NCBI GenBank assembly: GCA_963667315.1
Contig: OY763325.1
Coordinates: 1,860,001 to 1,924,000 of the forward strand
Reading direction: 5' to 3'
Source: DAINPP01 sp963667315
GTDB taxonomy: Bacteria; Thermotogota; Thermotogae; MWEM01
DNA: 64,000 bases
Shown here: positions 48,767 through 56,909 of the stretch, piece by piece
Numbering within the stretch: position 1 is the first letter of the stretch
Layout: every line of letters starts with the position of its first letter
Translations under genes and position numbers: made by a program
Notes under the pieces: generated by a model
Database searches by the model: none
Seen by the model: the letters and a program-made list of their open reading frames with translations, nothing else
What the model was told of the DNA's origin: nothing

Positions 48767-51700
48767 TCAGGGACTCAGTAACGTAATGGCTGAACCGACC
48801 CCGCCTGATTTATCGTAAAGACTGTCGGGGCCATCCCTGTCAGCTTCTATAAGGAATGGATAGGTTCCGGGCATATTCTCCGCAACTGTCTGGTTAAGGG
48901 TAAAGACAACCACAACATCTTCACCGGTAATACCGCTTAAATTGATATACTGCCCGTTTCCTTCAGAAGGGAGCAAATCCCTTTCATCTGCGTCACCGAT
49001 CTTCACTCTTGACTGGGTCGACATCGTATTGAACGTGGCATCCATCGTTAAGGTGAGACTCCCCTCTGAAGTACAGCCGTCAAAGGTATAGGTCGCCGTC
49101 ATGGAGAAAGTGGCATAGGCTATCCATGTTGCCGGGGATGTCTCAAGGGTTCCGTTTGCCGTCTGTTCAGGCAGCATATCCTGTTTGATAAATACAATAT
49201 TACTCCCTTCACTCGTGCCGTTATCCCTGTAGATATTGTTGAAGGACGGGTCACTGTTATGTTCCACAAACTCTACGGAAGCATGCGGACAGAAAAATTC
49301 CCGCCACGGATCTCCATCATGATTGTAGACGGTGGTATAGCCATCTGCATCGGCATATTCGTTATCAATCCAAACCCCATTCCCGGGACTGCCGGTGTTG
49401 TTTTCAATGAGATTGCCATAAAGCATTGCATCACTGCCCTCACCCACAAAGATCATGGCATCGCCATTTTGGAAATCCGCATTTCTGAAGGTATTGGAGG
49501 CAATCTCAGTCATCGAGCCACTGACGGTATCCGAAGCACATGCCAGAACGGCAATGGCCGGAAACTCCTCCATCCCGTCAAAAACATTGTTACGAACCGT
49601 TACCCTGGTCTCTTCGGCAAATACCCCGAAACTTAAATCATTTCCTATCGTAAAGCCTTCGATAATCGTTCCGGCTGTCTGGGGTGTATAAACATCGAAC
49701 ACATACTGAATATCAAACGGATTAACGGCCTCATACGGTATCTTAAGGACGGTACTCTGAACGACTGCCGGACTGGCAGGATCCGTACTGGTGATATGCA
49801 GGCTGTGATCATAGATTTCTATCTCTTCTCTGTAGGTTCCCGGATAGACAATTATTTTAGACCCATCTGTAATGCCCGGATCATCAACGGCTTCCTGTAT
49901 CGTCGAATAATGCCATCCGCAATCCTTTGACACCAGATAATCCGTTACGAGCGATGTATCCGCAGACTGATTCAGGAAAGTGTCCAGAATACCGCCATCT
50001 GAACTCTTAACGGTGCCCTTATAATAACTGACATTAACTTCATTTCCCCTTCCGACAATTTTTTCAAGCGTCAGAACGATAATATTCGCCTCACCCGGTT
50101 TGAGGGAAGCGGCCGTAATCTGATTCGGATAATCCTCTATCATGGCACTGAACTGCGTCACTTCATCTACACTTGGCCCTTGCATATCCTGATCAAACCC
50201 AACTTCGACATGTTTCATATCCGCCGTTAGCGTTGCTGAAACAAAATGAGGGACCGGTGCCGGCACATTGTTCGTGATTTCATTGGTGAAAGCCGACAGT
50301 GTTGCCCCTTCTGTGGTTTCGATAAGACCGGGTGTGAAAGTGAGGTTGTACCGGTCGCCATAATGCATATTGCCGGAGAGGTCCAGCCCGATGATCCTGG
50401 AATCCGTATCGGAAAGGGTCGCATTCTCAACTGTCAGACCATTTCTGTTGAAAACAGGTGTGATCATCGACAGGGCAAAGTTGTTCTGCTGATTGAGAGG
50501 CGTCTCAAGCACTTTGTCCAATGCCACATAAACATAATCGCCATCTGTGTTCGTATAGACGTTTTCAACGGTTGGTGGCAATGGGGCAACCTGATTGTTC
50601 ACCACGTAATCGGTAAAACTTTCAAGCCATGTACCGTATTCGGCTTTAACAGTACCTTTCGTGTAACTCAGCGTCACCTGCTCGCCATACACAATTTCAT
50701 CGGCTACTTCTATGAGGTAGATCTTGTGATCCGCATCTCTTGTCATGCTCTGTATGGTGTTTGTCAGTCCGTTCACCCTCACGGCAAATTGTCCCTTTTG
50801 ACTGTTGACAGTCTCTTCCATCTTCATACTGAACGCTGCCGTTATCTCCGTTCCGTTTGCTGTCAGCGTTGCCGCTGCCAGTTCTGGCGCCTCTCCCGTT
50901 ACATCGTTTGTAATCGCTTTTTCAAAGTTCTTCAACCAGCCTTCATCTACTGATTCCACACCACCTCTTGTATACGTCAGCGTTGCACTGTCCCCGTTGT
51001 TGACTGTGCTTTCCAGCGTCAGACTTATTTCTGTGTTGTCGGTGTTCAGATTGATAGCCGTTATGCTGATATTCTCAACCGTTCGTTTTCCCGTTGCGGC
51101 TTCCACCCTTTCTATCTCCACATTGAATGCCGTGTTTTGTGTACTCTCAGGTGTCTTCATTTCCTTGTCAAACTGCACCGTGAGATATTTCCCCGTTCCA
51201 TCCGTCCGAACTGTCAATGCTTCAGGCTCTGGTGACACCCCGTTCACAACAGGCTGGTTTAATATAGCTGCCAGCAAGGCCCCCTCACTGCTTTTGACCG
51301 TTCCGGGAAGATACGTTATCTTCACCGTCTGTGCGTATTCCACCCTTTGATTCAGCGCCAATTCCACATCATGCCTGTCCGTCAGCACAGTTGCCTCTGT
51401 CACCAGGATCCCGTTTCTTTCACCTGAAGCCGAGGACACCTGCGGGATGAATCTTGAAGACTGATCCCCTTCTATCACCATTTCCCTGTCAAACCTGAGA
51501 ACAATCTTGTTCCCTTTTGCATTCGTCTGCGCACTTTGAAGCTGCGGGGCGGGGGGCGGGACTTCATTTTCGACCGTAAAGTCCGAAAAACTCTCCAGCC
51601 ATGTGCCGTATTCCGCCTTTACCGATCCTTTTGTATAACTCAGTGTTACCCGCTCGCCATACACAATTTCATCGGCTACTTCTATGAGGTAGATCTTGTG

Positions 51701-54538
51701 ATCCGCATCTCTTGTCATGCTCTGTATGGTGTTTGTCAGTCCGTTCACCCTCACGGCAAACTGTCCCTTTTTACTGTTAATTGCCGATTCCATCTTCATA
51801 CTGAACGCCGCCGTTATCTCCGTTCCGTTTGCCGTCAGCGTTGCTGATTCAAGCTCCGGGCTTTCTCCCGTCACATCATTGGTGATAGCCTTTTCAAAAT
51901 CTTTCAGCCAGCCCCCATCTGCCGATTCCACACCACCTCTGAAATATGTCAGGGTTGCGCTGTCTCCATTGTTAATCGTGCTGTCCAGTGTCAGATCATA
52001 TGCTTTGTTGTCTGAATTCAGAGTAATATCTGCTATATGGATATTATCTATTGTTCGTTTTCCCGTTGTAGCTTCAACTCTCTCTATCTGTACATTAAAT
52101 AATATAGTCTGCGTAGTATTCGGGGTCTTCATCGTCTTGTCAAAGGTCACCGTCAATTCTTTTCCACTCGTGTCCGTCTCCACACGCGCCACTTCCGGTT
52201 CCACCGGCACACTGTTTACAACCGCTTCATCGGTCAGGGCATTTAGAAGTGCCCCTTCACTACTTTTTACCGTTCCGGGAACATATGACACTTTAACGAT
52301 TTCTCCATATTCCAGCCGCTGGTTCAGCATCAACTCTATCTTCGTTTCATCACTCATCACTTCCGCCTGTGTGACAGTGATTCCGCTTCGTGCTGTTATC
52401 CCGGGGAATGGAACAATCTGTACAGTGAAACAACTCGACTGATCCCCTTCTATCATCATATCCCGATCAAATGTCAGAACAATCTTGTCCCCTTTTGTGT
52501 TCGTTACCGCACCTGACAGAATCGGTGTGGCAGGCGCTGTAGTGTTGACGACTTCATAAGCGGTAAAAGTTTCAAGTGCCGCTTCATTCTTTGCCTTCAC
52601 GTCCCCTTTGTTGTATGACAGAAGCACTTCCTCGCCATAATTGATTCTGTAACCGTCTTTCAGGTTGATACGATAAAGCGTTTCATCCGTTTGCCGTTCA
52701 ACAGAATCAATCTGCTGCTTCTTCCCGTCAGACTGCACGATAAAACTCTTCGTTGCAGCTGAGGGTGCTTCTTTCATCATGCAGTCAAACTGTAAAATCA
52801 GCGTATTTGATGTTGCCGTTGCCCCTTGCAGAATCGGTGGCTGACCGGGAACACGGTTGGTAACGGTTGCATTCTGATAACCTTCCAGCCAGGCCTTATC
52901 CGCAGATTGAACCTGTCCGCATTCATAGCTGACCGTGACGTTATCGCCATTCATAATAAAATGGTCAAGCGATAAAAGGAACTTTGTGGGATCTCCCGGC
53001 TTTAATTCGATGGTCTCCACACCAATTGGTGCCCTTGCATCCAGTTGCCTTGAAGCAATCACGTTCTCTGATGTTCGTTTAACGGTAAAATGACATTCCT
53101 GCCCGACAGGATCGGACATTCGCTTGTCAAAAGCCAGCTCAATTTGACTACCGTCAGCATTTGTCTGAGCATCAACCTGCTTTGGCGGTATCAGTGCAGC
53201 TGTCTTAAACTGCCACAAAGCACCTCTTGCCGTTTCTCCCGTTTCCTGATCGACAGCTTCTATCTGCCAGTAATAAATCGTTTCCCCATTTAGATACTCA
53301 TCAAAGGGATACTGTTTTATATCGAGAGCTTCCGCTTTGAGTGAAAGGGATCTTGGATTTTTTCCGAAATATAAATGATACGCAACCTGTCGACCGGCGG
53401 CATCCTGCTGCCACTGCAGCGTCAGATTATTCGATGTTACGACGCCCGAAGCATCATCTGCCGGTGTTGGATCAGATGGAAACTTCAAAATCGGAGAGGA
53501 TGTTGTAAAAGTTCTCACATCGGTCTTCGTAGCTGCACCATTTTCATCTTTCGCCATCACATACCAGTAATAAGTTCTTCCCTGCTCGATACCATCCGGT
53601 GTATAGGCTGTATCAGAAATGCCTTCAACCGGTGAAACCATTCGATTCGTATTGCGTATCGTATCGAGATACAGATAATACCCGAAAGCATCCCCTTCAG
53701 GGTCTGTACCGGCAGTCCAGCTGAATTGCGTATCCGTTGCACAATCCGTTGCGCCATCCTCAGGGGAAAGAAGTTCAGGTATTGTCGGCGCACGATTTCC
53801 CGTTCTGATCTGAGAACTGCCAACAATACTCGTCCGGCTGGCATCGCATTGCGCTACAATCGTCCAGTTATATCTGGTATTACTGTGTAGCCCGTTAAAC
53901 GTGTGTGTTGTCCCGGTCGTCTGAGAAGTCCCCTTCGGGTACTTCTCCCGAAGTTCCATGAATGGCACTGCCTCCCTCTCATAACTCCCATTTTGATCTT
54001 CATAAACATAAATCGTATAATAAACCTCATTCAGAGGATCCTGAACATCCTCATACTCAGGCCATTCCAGTGTAAACGAGGTATTCGCCACATTACTGAC
54101 AAGCAGTGACGGATCAACAGGCAACTCCCCGATATTCACAGGTTGAGGCAGAGAGGTTCCGTTCACCGTAAAATTCCAGACAGGGCTCTGAGCTGAATTC
54201 CCCGCAGCATCAAACGCCGTTACCCGCCAGTACCAGACACCGGGTGCCAGATTGGGCAGCAGAAAATAAGTCTCCTCCGTCTCATAAAAAAAAGGATCAT
54301 CCAACGCCTCAATCGATTGCGCAAAATTGATCCTGTATTTGATACGCTCCCCCTCAGGGTCGATACTCCGTGTCCATTTACCGTAAAAATAATTCTGATA
54401 CACCAGCTCACTCTGTGCCGGATAAATATTGACAACAGCACTCGGTGTCCGGTTCACCTTTGCCGTACACGATACCAAAACGATCATTATAAAAATCATC
54501 ACGGTTATCTTCAAAAGAATCTTCTGATAATTGTTCAT
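48767..54538 (-). CDS. Giant surface lipoprotein with Fn3-like, SWM-type repeats and beta-helix
   Basis: This 1923-residue protein has a lipoprotein signal ending in IMIVLVSC. The first part (about 35-470) is made of fibronectin-III-like domains (for example GRTYYWYVMAKDENGAATKTD). From about 470 to 1560 there are some ten repeats of about 100 residues with the pattern of SWM-type repeats: a G..(I/L)(V/T)(L/V).FD..M start, then ...NGD...(L/V)(T/S)Y..G.V.S..G..L..F, then V.N or T.DV. The C-terminal part (about 1560-1850) is a right-handed beta-helix, opening DCGWHYSTIQEAVDDPGITDGSKIIVYPGTY. A 972-base tandem duplication lies inside the repeats. It probably projects from the membrane as a long adhesive or binding fibre. 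It lacks the YYDARQVS region. Confidence 0.85.
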   Translation of the reverse strand: MNNYQKILLKITVMIFIMIVLVSCTAKVNRTPSAVVNIYPAQSELVYQNYFYGKWTRSIDPEGERIKYRINFAQSIEALDDPFFYETEETYFLLPNLAPGVWYWRVTAFDAAGNSAQSPVWNFTVNGTSLPQPVNIGELPVDPSLLVSNVANTSFTLEWPEYEDVQDPLNEVYYTIYVYEDQNGSYEREAVPFMELREKYPKGTSQTTGTTHTFNGLHSNTRYNWTIVAQCDASRTSIVGSSQIRTGNRAPTIPELLSPEDGATDCATDTQFSWTAGTDPEGDAFGYYLYLDTIRNTNRMVSPVEGISDTAYTPDGIEQGRTYYWYVMAKDENGAATKTDVRTFTTSSPILKFPSDPTPADDASGVVTSNNLTLQWQQDAAGRQVAYHLYFGKNPRSLSLKAEALDIKQYPFDEYLNGETIYYWQIEAVDQETGETARGALWQFKTAALIPPKQVDAQTNADGSQIELAFDKRMSDPVGQECHFTVKRTSENVIASRQLDARAPIGVETIELKPGDPTKFLLSLDHFIMNGDNVTVSYECGQVQSADKAWLEGYQNATVTNRVPGQPPILQGATATSNTLILQFDCMMKEAPSAATKSFIVQSDGKKQQIDSVERQTDETLYRINLKDGYRINYGEEVLLSYNKGDVKAKNEAALETFTAYEVVNTTAPATPILSGAVTNTKGDKIVLTFDRDMMIEGDQSSCFTVQIVPFPGITARSGITVTQAEVMSDETKIELMLNQRLEYGEIVKVSYVPGTVKSSEGALLNALTDEAVVNSVPVEPEVARVETDTSGKELTVTFDKTMKTPNTTQTILFNVQIERVEATTGKRTIDNIHIADITLNSDNKAYDLTLDSTINNGDSATLTYFRGGVESADGGWLKDFEKAITNDVTGESPELESATLTANGTEITAAFSMKMESAINSKKGQFAVRVNGLTNTIQSMTRDADHKIYLIEVADEIVYGERVTLSYTKGSVKAEYGTWLESFSDFTVENEVPPPAPQLQSAQTNAKGNKIVLRFDREMVIEGDQSSRFIPQVSSASGERNGILVTEATVLTDRHDVELALNQRVEYAQTVKITYLPGTVKSSEGALLAAILNQPVVNGVSPEPEALTVRTDGTGKYLTVQFDKEMKTPESTQNTAFNVEIERVEAATGKRTVENISITAINLNTDNTEISLTLESTVNNGDSATLTYTRGGVESVDEGWLKNFEKAITNDVTGEAPELAAATLTANGTEITAAFSMKMEETVNSQKGQFAVRVNGLTNTIQSMTRDADHKIYLIEVADEIVYGEQVTLSYTKGTVKAEYGTWLESFTDYVVNNQVAPLPPTVENVYTNTDGDYVYVALDKVLETPLNQQNNFALSMITPVFNRNGLTVENATLSDTDSRIIGLDLSGNMHYGDRYNLTFTPGLIETTEGATLSAFTNEITNNVPAPVPHFVSATLTADMKHVEVGFDQDMQGPSVDEVTQFSAMIEDYPNQITAASLKPGEANIIVLTLEKIVGRGNEVNVSYYKGTVKSSDGGILDTFLNQSADTSLVTDYLVSKDCGWHYSTIQEAVDDPGITDGSKIIVYPGTYREEIEIYDHSLHITSTDPASPAVVQSTVLKIPYEAVNPFDIQYVFDVYTPQTAGTIIEGFTIGNDLSFGVFAEETRVTVRNNVFDGMEEFPAIAVLACASDTVSGSMTEIASNTFRNADFQNGDAMIFVGEGSDAMLYGNLIENNTGSPGNGVWIDNEYADADGYTTVYNHDGDPWREFFCPHASVEFVEHNSDPSFNNIYRDNGTSEGSNIVFIKQDMLPEQTANGTLETSPATWIAYATFSMTATYTFDGCTSEGSLTLTMDATFNTMSTQSRVKIGDADERDLLPSEGNGQYINLSGITGEDVVVVFTLNQTVAENMPGTYPFLIEADRDGPDSLYDKSGGVGSAITLLSP
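50681..52640 (-). repeat. 972-base tandem duplication inside the giant lipoprotein gene
   Basis: The stretch beginning CTCGCCATACACAATTTCAT at 50681 recurs at 51653, offset 972 bases (324 codons). At least 105 bases are identical in both copies and the surrounding triple-repeat blocks are clearly related. In the protein the duplicated blocks each contain SMTRDADHKIYLIEVADEIV and TLTANGTEITAAFSMKM. The outer bounds given are approximate. Confidence 0.7.
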
Positions 54539-54928
54539 ACGCCCCCCTTATGACTGCACACCCGTTTCACTTATCCCTCTTAAATGATTGATTATAGCAT
54601 ATTGAACAAATCGTTATTTTGTTTTCTGATAAAACGGTTTTTAAATTTTTTAAAACTAAACGCCTTCAAATTATACAAAAACAAACACATTTATTTTTAT
54701 TCGTATATACGCATCGACTTCTTCACTTACAGTGCCGGCTCCATAGCCGATGATGCCAGTAAAAAAGGCGCATTTACCGATCGACTGGCTAAATCAATGG
54801 TTAGCGACTGGTGCTACAACACAGAAACTTACAGTTCACTACCGGCAGAAACTTCTCGTATCTCAAAAACGGTGCCCCGACGACGAAACCCCAATGAGCC
54901 TGTTACGGATCATAAGCCTGTAAAAACC
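54539..54928. pseudogene. Region with a relic of a caspase-like (C14) peptidase
   Basis: Within this 390-base stretch, the plus-strand frame at 54719-54811 reads FFTYSAGSIADDASKKG, then AFTDRLAKSMVSDW. This resembles the C-terminal strand-helix of bacterial caspase-fold (peptidase C14) proteins, where an Y(S/A)A.PG..A.D....G.FT..L pattern occurs. The preceding sequence is AT-rich and hydrophobic without homology, and the catalytic His and Cys parts are missing. The rest of the region holds no gene I can support. Confidence 0.4.
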
Positions 54929-54965
54929 AAAAAGGCCGATGCAATGAAAAGCATCGGTCTTTTTC
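54929..54965. terminator. Terminator downstream of the AAA-ATPase/PD-(D/E)XK gene
   Basis: The stem AAAAAGGCCGATGC/GCATCGGTCTTTTT with an 8-base loop and one G-U pair lies about 50 bases past the stop of the minus-strand gene at 55012. Confidence 0.88.
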
Positions 54966-55011
54966 TTGGATAAAATATTTCCCGCCGGTTTTATTGAATT
55001 GAGAATTGAGA

Positions 55012-56700
55012 TTATTTCCCCTCTTCCAAAATATATCCCGAAAGATTCCGCTTCTCATCCTCTATTTCTATCCCCACATAAAAAAGATTTCCGCTGTACT
55101 TGCCGGCGTAATCCTTTTCCGCTATCTGTCTGAGCGACACTTCCGGTGGCTGCTTTTTCAGCTCTATGATGTACACGTCATCTTCATATTCAAGAATTAA
55201 ATCGGATCGGCCAAGTGCCGTGAATTCTTCCGCTTTTACGTTGATTCCGGCAGCCCACAGCATCGTCAGGATCACCGCGTGATAAAATCCTTCAAGCCTC
55301 TCCTCATACGCCCGCTCACTTTCTTCAATTCCTTCTTTTCTTCCCGGTTCAAAAATCGTATAGGGAATGTTTGAAAAGGTTCGTCTCATTTGTTCGTACA
55401 ACGCTTCAAACTCTCTGTCATCTAACGCTTTTCTTATCTTTTCACGTATATCATTTGCCTCTTCCATGTTGTTGTTATATTCCGATACCATCAGCAATTC
55501 TGAAAAGCTATCTCTCACTTCCCTGTTCGGATAATCTATCAAATACCCATCATCCTTTTTATACGCCTTAAACGTCAAGTATCCCGCTTGTATCAGAAAA
55601 CTCACTGGTGGTGCCTCTTCTATTTCATAGGCTGACAATACCGTCTTTCTGATATATTTCCCAAGAAATTTATCCGGTCTAACCGCATGTCTTTTCGCAT
55701 ATTTTACGATAAACGACGGGGAGCCACTCTCCACCCAGTAATTGTCAAACTCATATTTGCCAAGAAAGTTCAAAATAGAAAAAGGATTGTACACAAAATG
55801 TCTCCCATCAAAGGAAAAGCCGTTATAATGGTGCTTTATTTCGTCAAACAATTCCTCTCGACTAAACCCCAGTTTTTTCTCACAAACCGTCAGGTATCCC
55901 TCAAAATCCTCTTCGAGTTCGATCTGTGTATACCCAAGCATTTGTGAGACCTCATCCCAGGTCGATATATCGTTCAAATTGTTCAACGTGGAAAAGACCC
56001 CAGAGATCTTCTGGGACTTGGGAAACAAGTCCCTCCGAGTTGTGCTTCGCAAACTCGATGTAAATTTCGTGATGCCCGTTATGAACACGAAATCCAGAAA
56101 TTCGTCACTACTCTTCAACGTGGAATAAAAGGTTCTGAGTACCGTTCGGATCTTCTCCGCCATTTCCCGGTCTTCCAGATGGTCCAGGATCGGTTTGTCG
56201 TAGTGTAGTTTTGACTCGTCAAAACTACTTTGGACTTTTTTAAGTTCGTAAAAGTCCGCATCGTCTATCAATACCACCACACGTTTGCCATACCGTTCGT
56301 ATAGCCTTTTGATGAGGGTTGCAAAGGCCATTTTCATCATGTTCGTATCTCTTTCGATCCCGTGGGTAACGTACAACTCATCCAGTAAATAGTTGATATT
56401 GTCTTCAAGTGTCCGCTCATTTCGTGCATCCAATTCACTCATGTTCAGGCGAATAACGGGCCGGGGTTCAAAATCCCAGTTGTCATACAGCCACGTCCCC
56501 TTAAACAGCTCTTTTTCTCCCCTGAACATGCAATCGTATGTGGAGATCGTCAGACTTTTGCCAAATCGTCTCGGACGCGACATGAAATAGAACTTTCCCC
56601 TGTCTTTCAGCATGTGCAAATAATTCGTCTTGTCCACGTATAGATAATTTTCCTCTATCATGTATCTGAAATCGGCTATCCCTATCGGCAGCTTCTTCAT
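55012..56700 (-). CDS. AAA-ATPase-like protein with PD-(D/E)XK nuclease-like C-terminus
   Basis: This protein of about 562 residues starts at ATG 56700; a GTG lies three codons earlier. The N-terminus KLPIGIADFRYMIEENYLYVDKT and FMSRPRRFGKSLTIS are the hallmark of the AAA-ATPase_like family, with RRFGKS as its Walker A. VVVLIDDADF is the Walker B. The middle holds the FITGITKF and HHYNGFSF motifs of the family. The C-terminal part (about 440-562) is a PDDEXK_9 nuclease-like fold with the catalytic D...E-K pattern in GRSDLILEYEDDVYIIELKKQ. Such genes are present in many copies in anaerobes and behave as mobile, possibly toxin-like or defence-linked elements; the function is unproven. A relic of a second copy lies at 59390. 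Confidence 0.93.
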   Translation of the reverse strand: MKKLPIGIADFRYMIEENYLYVDKTNYLHMLKDRGKFYFMSRPRRFGKSLTISTYDCMFRGEKELFKGTWLYDNWDFEPRPVIRLNMSELDARNERTLEDNINYLLDELYVTHGIERDTNMMKMAFATLIKRLYERYGKRVVVLIDDADFYELKKVQSSFDESKLHYDKPILDHLEDREMAEKIRTVLRTFYSTLKSSDEFLDFVFITGITKFTSSLRSTTRRDLFPKSQKISGVFSTLNNLNDISTWDEVSQMLGYTQIELEEDFEGYLTVCEKKLGFSREELFDEIKHHYNGFSFDGRHFVYNPFSILNFLGKYEFDNYWVESGSPSFIVKYAKRHAVRPDKFLGKYIRKTVLSAYEIEEAPPVSFLIQAGYLTFKAYKKDDGYLIDYPNREVRDSFSELLMVSEYNNNMEEANDIREKIRKALDDREFEALYEQMRRTFSNIPYTIFEPGRKEGIEESERAYEERLEGFYHAVILTMLWAAGINVKAEEFTALGRSDLILEYEDDVYIIELKKQPPEVSLRQIAEKDYAGKYSGNLFYVGIEIEDEKRNLSGYILEEGK

Positions 56701-56789
56701 CTCTTCCACCTTCCGTTTTCATCCGTTATCGTCTCTCAATAATGAATTATACCATTACATTGAACGCATAACACCCGTGAAACAACAAA

Positions 56790-56829
56790 AAAACGAGACG
56801 GGAATAGTTCACTTGCAACTATCCCCGTC
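56790..56829 (-). terminator. Terminator after the beta-helix lipoprotein gene
   Basis: The stem GACGGGAATAGTT/AACTATCCCCGTC (one G-U pair; 56797-56829) is followed on the minus strand by CTCG and a run of Ts. Confidence 0.85.
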
Positions 56830-56909
56830 CACGTTATTGTGTTGTAAGTCCTCGCCCAAACGGGGGACTTTTTAGATTTTTTCAGCAACCCCTAAAACAT
56901 TTCCCAACT

